DNA of 54,496 nt. Source: a virus. The notes under the pieces are model-generated. The model saw nothing but the letters and a program-made list of their open reading frames with translations, was not told the DNA's origin and searched no databases. The first letter of the stretch is position 1, and each line of letters starts with the position of its first letter. The stretch lies in IMG/VR virus record IMGVR_UViG_3300023176_002574, positions 1 through 54,496 of that record; one strand, 5' to 3'. A program made the position numbers and the translations under genes. Below are positions 18,059-26,673 of this stretch, one piece after another.

Positions 18059-18646
18059 ATGGCGCTCGATCAACCAAGTCCTAAATCATCTTCATGTATC
18101 TCTAATCATCCAGAAAGTCCCAACTTTCTAGCGATTACGGGATTTAGATTTATTATCCATAAAGCAAGAAAAGTATCGTTCTATTGCAACTCCGCCAATC
18201 TACCTGGAATCAATCTAGGAAGTGCTATTCAAGCAACCTATTTGAAAAACATTGATGTTCCTGGTGATAAAATAACTTATCAGGATTTGGTAATTAGATT
18301 TCTAGTAGATGAAAATATGGAGAACTATCTCCAAATTTATGACTGGATGACTGGACTTGGTTATCCCGAAGAAGTTAAGCAATATCAAGACCTGAAGGGC
18401 AATTCAAAATATTTCCCATCTAGATCATCTAGGGATCCTTTCAATGAGCGTTCGGATGCAACTCTACAGATTTTGACCAGCAATTATAATGTTAACACAG
18501 AAGTCATTTTTAAAGACGTTTTTCCTTCTGCTTTGACACCATTGACATTTGATGCAACTGTTCAAGATCAGCAGTACTTGACAGCAGAAGCAACATTCAA
18601 GTATACTATTTACGATATCTACAATAGTGACGGCGAAAAAGTATGA
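18059..18646 (+). CDS. 3: Tail completion and sheath stabiliser protein gp3
   Basis: This 195-residue protein (T4 gp3 is 176) has a tube-like fold pattern: FLAITGFRFIIHKARKVSFYCN, then IDVPGDKITYQDLVIRFLVDE and the ENYLQIYDWM helix, which resembles gp19-type tube proteins. Cyanophage maps usually place gp3 between gp23 and uvsY/uvsW. It would terminate the tail tube. Its stop overlaps the uvsY start (ATGA). Assignment to gp3 and not to another tube-like protein is by position. Confidence 0.65.
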   Translation: MALDQPSPKSSSCISNHPESPNFLAITGFRFIIHKARKVSFYCNSANLPGINLGSAIQATYLKNIDVPGDKITYQDLVIRFLVDENMENYLQIYDWMTGLGYPEEVKQYQDLKGNSKYFPSRSSRDPFNERSDATLQILTSNYNVNTEVIFKDVFPSALTPLTFDATVQDQQYLTAEATFKYTIYDIYNSDGEKV

Positions 18647-19077
18647 GCGTAAACCTTGACACCATCCAATCGATGTGGTCAAAGGATTCTGTAATGAACG
18701 AGGATGACCTAGGATTTGAGTCCCTAAGAATACCACAACTTCATGCAAAATACTTTGATCTTTATAATACACTAACACTACTACGCAAGCAGGCAGAAAA
18801 AAGAAGACAGCAAATTGACTTAGAAAGATATAAGTACTACACTGGTAAAGCAGACGCAGCAGTTTATGTTGAAGAACCATTTCCTTACAAAGTAAGGGAA
18901 AAGGATGCTATTCAACGTTACATGCTTAGTGATGAAAAACTTTCAGATGCAAAGTTAAAAGTAGAATACTTTGACGTGATGCTTTCATATCTTGAAGAGA
19001 TTATTAAACAGTTGTCTAATAGGACTTTTCAGATTAAGAACGCGATTGAATGGGCACGCTTCCAGACAGGCGGATAG
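18643..19077 (+). CDS. uvsY: Recombination mediator UvsY
   Basis: The 144-residue protein (T4 UvsY is 137) is a charged helical protein with the UvsY landmarks: ERYKYYTGKADAA (T4 has a DYYSG motif at this place), YMLSDEKLSDAKLKVEYFDVM, and a C-terminal RTFQIKNAIEWARFQTGG ending that resembles the T4 RGFAIKHIQDMRAFEAGK ending. UvsY loads the UvsX recombinase on gp32-coated single-stranded DNA. Clustering with the uvsW helicase agrees with T4. Confidence 0.82.
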   Translation: MSVNLDTIQSMWSKDSVMNEDDLGFESLRIPQLHAKYFDLYNTLTLLRKQAEKRRQQIDLERYKYYTGKADAAVYVEEPFPYKVREKDAIQRYMLSDEKLSDAKLKVEYFDVMLSYLEEIIKQLSNRTFQIKNAIEWARFQTGG

Positions 19078-19116
19078 ACGGTCTAACTAAATACCTTTAG
19101 GTGAATTTTATGATTG

Positions 19117-20577
19117 ATGTCTGATCTAGTCATAACTAAGAAAAACGAAGTATTCCTAAAGGTTGAAGCAGAACCTCACGTCTACTACGAACTATCTGAT
19201 CAATTTACTTTTGATGTACCTGGGGCTAAGTTTATGCCCCAGTACAGAAATAAGTATTGGGATGGAAAGATCAGGTTATTTAATGTTCAGACTGGGGAAA
19301 TATACGCTGGACTAATTGACAAGTTAGTATATTTCTGCAAAAATCATAATTATAATTTTGAATTCGTCGAGAACAAGTATTACGGACTACCCTACGAAGA
19401 GACTGAGATTGTATCTAGGGAGGGTGTAGAAGAGTATATTAAAAGTATCTCCAAGTATAATCCAAGAGAATACCAGGTTGATGGTGTCTATGATGCACTA
19501 AAGAGTAACCGTAGACTGATTGTATCACCAACTGGTAGTGGTAAGTCAATGATGATTTACTCTGTCACAAGATATCATGTGGAGAAAGGTAGAAGGGTTC
19601 TACTCGTTGTCCCTACCACATCTCTTGTTGAGCAGATGTACAAGGACTTTGAAGATTACGGGTGGGATGCCGAGGAGCATTGCAACAAGATCTATTCAGG
19701 CAAAGAAAAAGACACCAATCATGATGTCACTATTACAACGTGGCAGTCTATCTACAAACTAGATCGTAAGTGGTTTGCTAAGTACGATGTAGTGATCGGT
19801 GACGAGGCGCATCTTTTTAAGTCTAAGTCGTTGATCAGCATCATGACCAAGTTAGCAGATGCTAAGTATCGATATGGATTTACTGGAACACTTGATGGCA
19901 CACAGACTCATAAGTGGGTGCTAGAGGGACTGTTTGGACCATCATACAAGACTGTCAATACTTCTGAGTTGCAGGAAGCAGGTCATCTTGCAAAATTAAA
20001 TATTCGCATTTTACTACTACAGCATCACCCTCAAAAATTTGAAACCTATGAGGATGAGGTTCAATATCTTATCGGTCATGAGGTAAGGAATAAGTTTATT
20101 AGAAATCTAGCATTAGATCTGAAGGGAAATACTTTGATTCTCTACAGTAGGGTTGCTGCTCACGGACAGCAATTATATGACTTGATAAATAATCAACAGG
20201 AAGGACAAAAGGTGTTCTTCATTCATGGTGGTGTAGACGTTGAGGAACGAGAAGAAGTAAGAAGAATCACGGAAGAAGAAAACAACGCGATTATCATTGC
20301 ATCTTACGGAACTTTTTCAACTGGAATCAACATTAAAAACCTACACAATTTGATCTTTGCATCACCCTCTAAATCTAGAGTCCGAAATCTACAGTCAATC
20401 GGCAGAGCACTAAGAAAAAGCAATTCAAAAACCAAAGCAATTCTTTATGATATTGCTGATGACTGTACCCATCAGTCGAGAAAAAACTATACTCTCAATC
20501 ATCTTATAGAACGAGTAAAAATTTATAACGAAGAAAACTTTAATTATGATATTGTCAAAATCAATCTCAAAAAATAG
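19117..20577 (+). CDS. uvsW: UvsW RNA-DNA and recombination helicase
   Basis: This 486-residue superfamily 2 helicase has an N-terminal small domain, Walker A SPTGSGKS near residue 135, a GDEAH box at 228-232, motif III FTGTLDG and motif VI QSIGRALRKS. T4 UvsW unwinds R-loops and branched structures and switches replication from origin to recombination mode. The ATG at 19117 is preferred over an upstream TTG at 19114. The stop abuts the next gene (TAG then ATG), with no gap. Confidence 0.95.
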   Translation: MSDLVITKKNEVFLKVEAEPHVYYELSDQFTFDVPGAKFMPQYRNKYWDGKIRLFNVQTGEIYAGLIDKLVYFCKNHNYNFEFVENKYYGLPYEETEIVSREGVEEYIKSISKYNPREYQVDGVYDALKSNRRLIVSPTGSGKSMMIYSVTRYHVEKGRRVLLVVPTTSLVEQMYKDFEDYGWDAEEHCNKIYSGKEKDTNHDVTITTWQSIYKLDRKWFAKYDVVIGDEAHLFKSKSLISIMTKLADAKYRYGFTGTLDGTQTHKWVLEGLFGPSYKTVNTSELQEAGHLAKLNIRILLLQHHPQKFETYEDEVQYLIGHEVRNKFIRNLALDLKGNTLILYSRVAAHGQQLYDLINNQQEGQKVFFIHGGVDVEEREEVRRITEEENNAIIIASYGTFSTGINIKNLHNLIFASPSKSRVRNLQSIGRALRKSNSKTKAILYDIADDCTHQSRKNYTLNHLIERVKIYNEENFNYDIVKINLKK

Positions 20578-21021
20578 ATGGAAGACAACAACTTAGAGTT
20601 CTATGGTTCTATTAAACTAGTCACTGGAGAGGAAATCTTCGGTAGTATCTACGTGGATGAATCTGAAAATCCTCCAGAACAATTAGTCATTACAGATCCT
20701 ATCTGTTTGAAAATGATTAATGCTGGTGGTGTAGATGTAGGATTCAAAATAGAACCATGGATGAAATTTACTACAGAAGATATCTTTGTAATTAAGATGA
20801 CTCAAGTAATTACTATCTCTGAAGTTACAGATAGTAAAATACTAGATACTTATCAAAGGTATCTAAATAGTTCATCTTTTACAACCAAGTCTTTATCCAA
20901 TAAGACTTCTAGTAGATCTAATCCTGATATTACTAAGGATATGGGTTATGTATCCTCTGTAGAGTCTGCTAGAGAGTTATTAGAAAAGATCTATGATGCT
21001 GAGGACTCTAAAGAGCTTTAA
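20578..21021 (+). CDS. Conserved hypothetical with Sm/SH3-like N-terminal domain
   Basis: The 147-residue protein has a beta-rich first 85 residues (SIKLVTGEEIFGSIYVDE; EQLVITDPICLKM; KFTTEDIFVIKMTQV) resembling the Sm-like fold of several cyanophage small proteins. A Ser/Asn-rich linker and a helical tail (ESARELLEKIYDAED) follow. It begins immediately after the uvsW stop. RNA binding is a guess based on fold only. Confidence 0.6.
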   Translation: MEDNNLEFYGSIKLVTGEEIFGSIYVDESENPPEQLVITDPICLKMINAGGVDVGFKIEPWMKFTTEDIFVIKMTQVITISEVTDSKILDTYQRYLNSSSFTTKSLSNKTSSRSNPDITKDMGYVSSVESARELLEKIYDAEDSKEL

Positions 21022-21075
21022 AGCTAATATTCATCTTTACCCCTGACAGAGTAATTCTACTGAAGTTCAGAGGAG

Positions 21076-21105
21076 TTGTCAAGCCCCTTGAAAGTGTGTT
21101 ATAAT
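21076..21105 (+). promoter_or_regulatory. Sigma70-like promoter upstream of gp55
   Basis: TTGTCA at 21076-21081 and TATAAT at 21100-21105 are separated by 18 bases, in the 115-base gap before gp55. This is a host-type promoter, so the late sigma factor would be made before late transcription. Confidence 0.7.
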
Positions 21106-21136
21106 AAGATCATGAACTGTGTGAACCCAAAGGACA

Positions 21137-21613
21137 ATGAAAGTAATGGCAAGAAAGCGTTCAGAGCATTACGTTGACAACAAACAGTTTCTTGCTGCAC
21201 TGATCGTGTACAAGAAAAAGGTTGCTGAGTGCAAAGAGTTGAATCAGGATCCTCCTAGGATCGACAACTACTTGGGTGAGTGCTTCTTGAAGATCGCCAC
21301 ACACCTATCATACAAACCAAATTTCGTCAACTACATGTTCAAGGATGACATGATTTGTGACGGGATTCAGAACTGTGTGCAATACATCAACAACTTTGAT
21401 CCAGCAAAGTCTACAAATCCATTTGCTTATTTCACACAGATTATCAACTATGCTTTCTTGAGAAGAATTCAGAAAGAGAAAAAGCAACTAGATATCAAAC
21501 AAAAAATTATTGAGCGTTCAGGATACGACGAAGTATTCACCTCCGATGAGCATGGTGATTACTCTAGTTACAACACCATCAAAGATTCTGTCCAGCATAG
21601 ATTTGGTAAGTAA
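21137..21613 (+). CDS. 55: Late transcription sigma factor gp55
   Basis: The protein is 158 residues, or 155 if it starts at the ATG at 21146. The core CDGIQNCVQYINNFDPAKSTNPFAYFTQIINYAFLRRIQKEKK matches sigma region 2 in T4-type gp55 (shown here across two adjacent motifs: NNFDPAKSTNPFAYF and INYAFLRRIQKEKK). Gp55 directs host RNA polymerase to TATAAATA late promoters, which are abundant in this window. An AAAGGA lies upstream. It is preceded by a sigma70-like promoter and followed by gp47. Confidence 0.95.
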   Translation: MKVMARKRSEHYVDNKQFLAALIVYKKKVAECKELNQDPPRIDNYLGECFLKIATHLSYKPNFVNYMFKDDMICDGIQNCVQYINNFDPAKSTNPFAYFTQIINYAFLRRIQKEKKQLDIKQKIIERSGYDEVFTSDEHGDYSSYNTIKDSVQHRFGK

Positions 21614-21616
21614 TTT

Positions 21617-22657
21617 ATGAAGATTGCCATTATTAGTGATCAACATTTTGGGTTTAAAAAAGGTTCTAAAATTTATCATGACTTCTTCTTAAAATTTTAT
21701 GAAGAAGTCTTTTTTCCTGTAATCGATAAACTGGGAATCACCACGATTGTTGACATGGGTGATACTTTTGATAGTCGTAAGGGTATTGATTTTGGTGCTC
21801 TTGCTTGGGCAAAGGATAATTACTATGATCCCCTAGCACAACGTAACATTACAATTCATACTATTGTTGGTAATCACACTGCATACTACAAAAATACGAA
21901 TGAGGTCAACGCTGTTGATTTGTTGTTGAGAGAATATGATAATGTCAAAATCTATGCTGAGGCAGAAGAAGTTAAACTTGGAAATCTGAATACACTATTC
22001 ATTCCCTGGATTAACTCAGACAACTCTCAGAGCACCTACAAGACCATCAAACAGAGTGATTGTAGGATTGCTATGGGTCACCTTGAATTAAACGGTTTCA
22101 GGGCGCACAGAGGGCATATCATGGAAGATGGTCATGATGCTAAGATCTATGAGAAGTTTGATAAAGTCTTCAGCGGTCACTATCACACGAGATCTGATGA
22201 TGGTAGAATTTTCTATCTAGGAAATCCATATCAAATGTTTTGGAGTGATGTCAATGACAAACGTGGATTTGTTATTTTTGACACAGAAACACTAGAACAT
22301 AAGTATCTCAATAACCCAAATGAGTTGTACAAGATTGTAAGATACAACAACACTCCAAGACAAACATTTAAGTATCAAGAGTATGCTGGGAAAATTGTCA
22401 AGTTAATTGTTGAACAGAGAGATAGTCATAAAGAGTATGAAAAATTTGTTGACGGATTTGATAAAGTTGATCTTGTAGATCTAAACATAGTTGACCAGAC
22501 AGTTAATATTGCTGACGCTGAGTTGAATGTTGATGAGTTTGAAGATACACTGTCTATCTTGGACAAGTATGTTGATGAACTGGAATTTTCTCTAAGTAAA
22601 TCAACTCTAAAAAGTATCTTGAGAGAGACATATCAGGAGGCATGTAATGTCACCTAA
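21617..22657 (+). CDS. 47: Recombination nuclease subunit gp47 (Mre11/SbcD-like)
   Basis: The 346-residue protein is a calcineurin-like phosphoesterase. Metal ligands are visible in ISDQHFG (Asp8, His10), MGDTFDSRK, VGNHTAYY and SGHYHTRS. It pairs with the gp46 ATPase, encoded 0.9 kb downstream, to resect double-strand breaks for recombination-dependent replication. In T4 the two genes are nearly adjacent; here an oxygenase and a small gene lie between them. Confidence 0.95.
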   Translation: MKIAIISDQHFGFKKGSKIYHDFFLKFYEEVFFPVIDKLGITTIVDMGDTFDSRKGIDFGALAWAKDNYYDPLAQRNITIHTIVGNHTAYYKNTNEVNAVDLLLREYDNVKIYAEAEEVKLGNLNTLFIPWINSDNSQSTYKTIKQSDCRIAMGHLELNGFRAHRGHIMEDGHDAKIYEKFDKVFSGHYHTRSDDGRIFYLGNPYQMFWSDVNDKRGFVIFDTETLEHKYLNNPNELYKIVRYNNTPRQTFKYQEYAGKIVKLIVEQRDSHKEYEKFVDGFDKVDLVDLNIVDQTVNIADAELNVDEFEDTLSILDKYVDELEFSLSKSTLKSILRETYQEACNVT

Positions 22658-23252
22658 TTTTATTTCGGGGTCTTTTATAGACCATGATGTCTGTGATGGA
22701 GTTATTGATTTTTTTGAGAGTAATGTAGAGCACCAGTTTCCTGGTTTAATGGGTTGCGGTCATGTTCCAGAATGGAAAGATTCTACGGACATACAGATTC
22801 ATCCAGAGAATAATGATCCTCGTATAATTGACTACAAAAATGCCCTGGAATTGGTCATGCTGGGATATGTTAATCAGTTTCCCTGGGCAAGTAATGATCA
22901 CAGCACATGGAGAATAAACGAATCGTTTAATATCCAAAGATATTTTCCAAATCAAGGATTTCATAAGTGGCACACAGAAAGAAACTGTGCTGATGGATCA
23001 AACCCATTTCGCCATCTAGTCTTCATGACATATCTAAATGATGTCACTGATGGGGGAGAGACTGAATTTTTACATCAGGAATTGAAAGTAAAACCTGAAA
23101 AAGGTCTAACGATTTTGTGGCCTGCTGATTGGACTCACGTTCATAGAGGCATTCCTTCTCCAACACAAACTAAATACATCATCACAGGTTGGTATGGATA
23201 TGATTCTGATAGATGTAATTACGAATACTACAACGAACTCTCATTGAGATAA
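22647..23252 (+). CDS. 2OG-Fe(II) oxygenase, prolyl-hydroxylase-like
   Basis: The 201-residue protein has a double-stranded beta-helix pattern. The first metal pair appears as His109-x-Glu111 (WHTER, so HxE and not the usual HxD). The distal His is 164 or 166 in DWTHVHRG, and Lys176 in TKYIITGWYGY may bind the 2-oxoglutarate carboxylate. The segment YLNDVTDGGETEF is typical of prolyl-4-hydroxylase-like proteins. The start has AGGAGG and overlaps the gp47 3' end. The substrate is unknown. Confidence 0.82.
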   Translation: MSPNFISGSFIDHDVCDGVIDFFESNVEHQFPGLMGCGHVPEWKDSTDIQIHPENNDPRIIDYKNALELVMLGYVNQFPWASNDHSTWRINESFNIQRYFPNQGFHKWHTERNCADGSNPFRHLVFMTYLNDVTDGGETEFLHQELKVKPEKGLTILWPADWTHVHRGIPSPTQTKYIITGWYGYDSDRCNYEYYNELSLR

Positions 23253-23518
23253 TGTATATACTAACTCTCCTAGGAAAAGAAGATGAAGGTGCATACGCAG
23301 TTAAGAACTCCCTAGGGGAGAAGGTTCTGTTTATGTTTGAGGAGATGGATGATGCTGTTAGATATGCTCTTCAATTGGAGGACATGAATGGTGAGAAGAT
23401 GCATGTCTTGGAAGTTGAGGGAAAAAATGCTATAATGAGTTGTGAGAAGGCAGGATATGAGTACGCTATTATTACACCTAATGACATTGTGATTCCACCT
23501 GACGATCTAGATGATTAA
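23252..23518 (+). CDS. Conserved hypothetical protein between gp47 and gp46
   Basis: This 88-residue acidic alpha/beta protein (YILTLLGKEDEGAYAVKNSLG; FEEMDDAVRYALQLEDM) has an ending rich in Asp (PPDDLDD). The fold looks like a small ferredoxin-like or DUF3110-type domain of cyanobacteria and their phages, but this is uncertain. It overlaps the oxygenase stop (TAATG) and the gp46 start, so it is part of the gp47-gp46 operon. Confidence 0.65.
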   Translation: MYILTLLGKEDEGAYAVKNSLGEKVLFMFEEMDDAVRYALQLEDMNGEKMHVLEVEGKNAIMSCEKAGYEYAIITPNDIVIPPDDLDD

Positions 23519-25229
23519 ATTTACCTGCATTAAGTACAAAAACTTTCTTTCCTCTGGGAACCAATTTACGATTATTCCCTTAGATAAGCATTCTAACACT
23601 TTGATTATTGGTGCTAATGGTGCTGGTAAGTCTAGTATTTTGGATGCTCTTACCTTTTCGCTTTTTGGTAAAGCATTTCGTAAGATCAACAAACCCCAAT
23701 TGGTCAACAGTACGAATGATAAGGACTGCTTGACTGAAATTGAATTTACGATTTCCAACACTGAATGGAAAGTTCGTAGAGGAATTAAACCTGCAATTTT
23801 TGAGATCTATCGAGATGGTAATCTTTTAGATCAGGAATCTAGTTCGCGTGATCAGCAGACTTGGTTGGAACAGAATGTTCTGAAGATGAATTACAAGTCT
23901 TTTACGCAGATTGTAATCTTGGGTAGTGCATCGTTTGTCCCATTCATGCAACTCACCTCACAGAACCGTAGAGAGGTCATTGAGGATCTTTTGGATATCG
24001 GGGTGTTCTCCAACATGAACGCTATTGTCAAAGATAAACTAAAAGATCAAAAGGATCAGGTTAAACAATTAAATCTAAAGAAGCAAACGATTGAAGAAAA
24101 AGAGGAGATGCAGAGAAACTTCATCGCAGAGATGGAGAGACTTAGTTCGGATAACATCACAACTAATAAAAACAAGATCATCGAACTTCAAAATGAAGCA
24201 GAAGGATATGTTAGTGACAACACCGACATTCAAAAAAGAGTTGACACTCTTGTAGAGGATCAGAAAGATTTTTTAAACGCATCTGAAAAAATTCAGAAGT
24301 TGAATACTTTCAAAGGACAGATTAGGCAAAAAGCGACTACGCTTCAGGATGAACATAAGTTTTTTAAAGATAATACGGTTTGCCCAACATGCACTCAAAG
24401 TTTAGAAGATGATTTTAGGTTAAATAAGATTAGCGACGTTCAAAATAAGATAGGGGAACTCAAGAAGGGGTATGAAGACCTGGAGAGCGCCATCAAGTCA
24501 GAGAAGGAAAGAGAGCGTCAATTTAATACTCTTTCTCAGGAGATTGTAAAACTCAACCATGAGATTTCTCAAAACAATACTAGAACTAACCACATTCAAC
24601 GACAAATCGGAGATCTTGAATCAGAAATTCAAACTATTACCGAACGACTTGAAAATGGAAATCTTGAGTATGACAAGTTAACAGAGTTTACTAGAAATCT
24701 CAAAATCACGGCAGATGAACTCTCAAGGCGTAAAGAACAAATCGTCTATTACGATTTCGCCTACTCACTCCTTAAGGATGACGGCGTAAAAACCAAAATC
24801 ATTCACAAATACCTCCCATTCATCAATCAGCAGATTAATCACTACCTACAGTTGATGGATTTTTACATCAACTTCAGTCTAGATGAAGAGTTTAACGAGT
24901 CTATTCACTCTCCAGTTCACGAAAAGTTTAGTTACGATTCGTTCTCTGAGGGTGAAAAGATGAGGATAGACCTCTCCCTCCTTTTTACATGGCGGGAAGT
25001 CGCCAGAGTCAAAAACTCAATCAGCACTAATCTGTTGGTTATGGATGAAGTCTTTGACAGTTCGCTCGACGGTTTTGGGACGGAAGAGTTTCTCAAGATC
25101 ATTCGGTTCGTAGTAAAGGACGCTAACATTTTCGTCATATCACACAAATCCGAACTGCATGATAAATTTGAAAACGTTATCAAGTTTGAGAAGTCTAAGA
25201 ATTTTTCTAGTATCGTAAAAACCAACTGA
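23511..25229 (+). CDS. 46: Recombination ATPase subunit gp46 (Rad50/SbcC-like)
   Basis: The 572-residue SMC-type ATPase has Walker A GANGAGKS at 34-41 and a long coiled coil interrupted by a zinc hook C291-P-T-C294. It also has the signature SFSEGEKMRIDLSLLF and Walker B LLVMDEVFDSSLD near the C-terminus. With gp47 it forms the exonuclease complex for end resection. A terminator directly follows the stop. Confidence 0.96.
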   Translation: MIKFTCIKYKNFLSSGNQFTIIPLDKHSNTLIIGANGAGKSSILDALTFSLFGKAFRKINKPQLVNSTNDKDCLTEIEFTISNTEWKVRRGIKPAIFEIYRDGNLLDQESSSRDQQTWLEQNVLKMNYKSFTQIVILGSASFVPFMQLTSQNRREVIEDLLDIGVFSNMNAIVKDKLKDQKDQVKQLNLKKQTIEEKEEMQRNFIAEMERLSSDNITTNKNKIIELQNEAEGYVSDNTDIQKRVDTLVEDQKDFLNASEKIQKLNTFKGQIRQKATTLQDEHKFFKDNTVCPTCTQSLEDDFRLNKISDVQNKIGELKKGYEDLESAIKSEKERERQFNTLSQEIVKLNHEISQNNTRTNHIQRQIGDLESEIQTITERLENGNLEYDKLTEFTRNLKITADELSRRKEQIVYYDFAYSLLKDDGVKTKIIHKYLPFINQQINHYLQLMDFYINFSLDEEFNESIHSPVHEKFSYDSFSEGEKMRIDLSLLFTWREVARVKNSISTNLLVMDEVFDSSLDGFGTEEFLKIIRFVVKDANIFVISHKSELHDKFENVIKFEKSKNFSSIVKTN

Positions 25230-25250
25230 GACCCTTCGGGGTCTTTTTTT
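25228..25250 (+). terminator. Rho-independent terminator after gp46
   Basis: The stem GACCC/GGGTC, extended by A-T pairs, closes a TTCG tetraloop and is followed by seven T residues. It overlaps the gp46 stop codon. Confidence 0.9.
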
Positions 25251-25272
25251 GTCAGTGTATTCTCACGAACTC

Positions 25273-25303
25273 TTGACAAAAATCTTTATATTTGCTATAT
25301 AAT
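25273..25303 (+). promoter_or_regulatory. Sigma70-like promoter of the hli-ferredoxin cassette
   Basis: TTGACA at 25273-25278 and TATAAT at 25298-25303 have 19 bases between them (17 if TATATA at 25296 is used). It lies between the gp46 terminator and the first hli gene, indicating early host-type transcription. Confidence 0.75.
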
Positions 25304-25328
25304 ACTGTAACAGTTCTTTACAAACATT

Positions 25329-25538
25329 ATGACTGTAACTACAAATGATCGCGGACAACAGAATATGTTCGCTACTGAACCCGCTATGTACATGACGGAT
25401 GAAGATCGTCTCAAGTATGGTCTTGAGTCCCATGCTGAGCGTGCTGAAAAGATGAATGGGCGCTGGGCAATGATGGGTTTTGTCGCTGCCTTGACATCTT
25501 ACGCGATTACTGGTAAACTATTCTTTGGAATTCTTTAG
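25329..25538 (+). CDS. hli: High-light-inducible protein (long form)
   Basis: The 69-residue single-helix chlorophyll-binding protein has the motif AERAEKMNGRWAMMGFVAA, with the Glu/Asn/Arg ligand pattern, then a hydrophobic helix ending TSYAITGKLFFGIL. Such phage proteins are thought to protect photosystems or quench excess energy during infection. It has its own sigma70-like promoter and is followed by ferredoxin 11 bases later. Confidence 0.95.
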   Translation: MTVTTNDRGQQNMFATEPAMYMTDEDRLKYGLESHAERAEKMNGRWAMMGFVAALTSYAITGKLFFGIL

Positions 25539-25549
25539 GAAACTAAATA

Positions 25550-25843
25550 ATGGCATTTAACATTGTCCTACGATCCCCCGATGGAACTGAGCAAACCATT
25601 CAGTGTGAAGACGATCAGTACATCCTTGATGCTGCTGAAGAACAAGGTGTTGACCTCAGTTACTCGTGTCGCGCAGGCGCTTGTTCGTCGTGCGCGGGAA
25701 AACTCATCTCTGGTTCCGTAGACCAGGGGGATCAGTCGTTCCTTGATGATGACCAGATTGATGCTGGTTTCATTCTAACTTGTGTTTCTTATCCCACAAG
25801 TGATTGTGTGGTTGAGACCAGCAAGGAAGAGGAACTGTATTGA
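25550..25843 (+). CDS. petF: Plant-type [2Fe-2S] ferredoxin
   Basis: The 97-residue protein has the four cluster ligands Cys40, Cys45, Cys48 and Cys78 in CRAGACSSC and LTCVS, and the conserved acidic tail. It could accept electrons from photosystem I and supply reductases (for example a bilin or ribonucleotide reduction pathway). The stop overlaps the next start (TGATG). It is similar in length to cyanobacterial PetF. Confidence 0.95.
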   Translation: MAFNIVLRSPDGTEQTIQCEDDQYILDAAEEQGVDLSYSCRAGACSSCAGKLISGSVDQGDQSFLDDDQIDAGFILTCVSYPTSDCVVETSKEEELY

Positions 25844-26106
25844 TGGAAACAGATGTCTACGCTGGTCTTCACATTGCTATAGACCAACTTGGTTGGAGTG
25901 AAGAAGATGATATTGTAGTAGAAATTGGCGGCGTTGCTGTAACGGGTACTGCCACCCATCCAGATGCGAACCCTAAGTGGGCAAAACCTTTTGGAACTGT
26001 CACGTATCAAAAAGATGCCTTCATCGTTATCAAGAACCGCTCGCGTTCTCCTTTTGAACCATCTAAGTACAACCCAGATTTAAAAGCACATCATGCCGAA
26101 TCATAA
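25843..26106 (+). CDS. Conserved cyanophage hypothetical protein
   Basis: The 87-residue protein is beta-rich with VVEIGGVAVTGTATHPDANP and TVTYQKDAFIVIKNR. No family is recognised. The ATG at 25843 overlaps the ferredoxin stop and has AGGAAGAGG upstream, so it is co-translated with petF. Confidence 0.65.
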   Translation: METDVYAGLHIAIDQLGWSEEDDIVVEIGGVAVTGTATHPDANPKWAKPFGTVTYQKDAFIVIKNRSRSPFEPSKYNPDLKAHHAES

Positions 26107-26248
26107 TCAACTATACGAAGACATGGAGAAGTTGAATGCTTTGTATGAAGAACTGTGCTGGAACCACGATGATGAACTAGTTTTTACCCATGATGGTGAA
26201 GAAGTCATCATATACAACAAAACAAAACAGGAGAAATCTCATGAATGA
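26093..26248 (+). CDS. Small hypothetical protein
   Basis: This 51-residue ORF overlaps the previous gene by 14 bases and the next by 8. It is acidic and begins MPNHNQLYEDMEKLNALY. The organised overlaps with both neighbours and an intact frame support it as a gene. Function is unknown. Confidence 0.6.
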   Translation: MPNHNQLYEDMEKLNALYEELCWNHDDELVFTHDGEEVIIYNKTKQEKSHE

Positions 26249-26348
26249 AAAAGCAGAACGTATTAATGGTTGGGCAGCAATGATCGGTGTGATCGCTGCT
26301 ATGGGATCTTATGCGGTCACAGGTCAAATCATTCCAGGTATTTGGTGA
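26241..26348 (+). CDS. hli: High-light-inducible protein (minimal, 35 residues)
   Basis: It encodes MNEKAERINGWAAMIGVIAA followed by MGSYAVTGQIIPGIW. The core E-R-I-N-G-x-A-A-M-I-G is the chlorophyll-binding helix of the Hli family, with Trp in place of the usual Arg (NGW instead of NGR). A CAGGAG ribosome-binding site lies nine bases upstream, inside the previous ORF. This is a second, shorter hli in the same cassette. Confidence 0.88.
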   Translation: MNEKAERINGWAAMIGVIAAMGSYAVTGQIIPGIW

Positions 26349-26473
26349 TGTTGTTGTTAGCAATTATGATGCTAGGGATGTGGATATTAATCAGTGTCCT
26401 TGGTAGTAATGATGCTGACGACGATGACGACCTTGGTGGCGGTATGATGATTCCCGCACACAACCCAATTTAA
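26348..26473 (+). CDS. Small membrane protein with acidic tail
   Basis: The 41-residue protein starts on the hli stop (TGATG). Residues 1-20 form one hydrophobic helix (LLLAIMMLGMWILISVLG), followed by a NDADDDDD cluster and a Gly-rich end. It is probably anchored in the thylakoid or plasma membrane. Co-translation with hli suggests a related role, which is inference. Confidence 0.6.
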   Translation: MLLLAIMMLGMWILISVLGSNDADDDDDLGGGMMIPAHNPI

Positions 26474-26478
26474 AAAGT

Positions 26479-26512
26479 AAACCCTGTTCTATATAAAGGA
26501 CAGGGTTTTTTT
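26479..26512 (+). terminator. Rho-independent terminator of the hli-ferredoxin cassette
   Basis: The 9-base-pair stem AAACCCTGT/ACAGGGTTT has a 12-base A/T-rich loop, and its 3' arm runs into a further four T residues (TTTTTTT in all). It closes the cassette. Confidence 0.88.
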
Positions 26513-26517
26513 GTGTT

Positions 26518-26673
26518 ATGCCTAGAGGAAAAATTGATAAAGACGAGATGATTTGTTATGTACTTAAATTAAAACACCAGGTAGATAGTGACCGTGCATA
26601 TCCTGGAGAGAAGGATATGGTCCAAAAATACCTGAACAGGGTCTTGGACAGGATCTCTGAGTACCGCTATTGA
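26518..26673 (+). CDS. Small conserved hypothetical protein
   Basis: This 51-residue helical ORF begins MPRGKIDKDEMICYVLKL and ends with KYLNRVLDRISEYRY. It starts directly after the terminator T-run. The helical, charged composition and the coherent C-terminal pattern suggest a real protein of the kind often found near the sliding clamp in cyanophages. Function is unknown. Confidence 0.55.
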   Translation: MPRGKIDKDEMICYVLKLKHQVDSDRAYPGEKDMVQKYLNRVLDRISEYRY

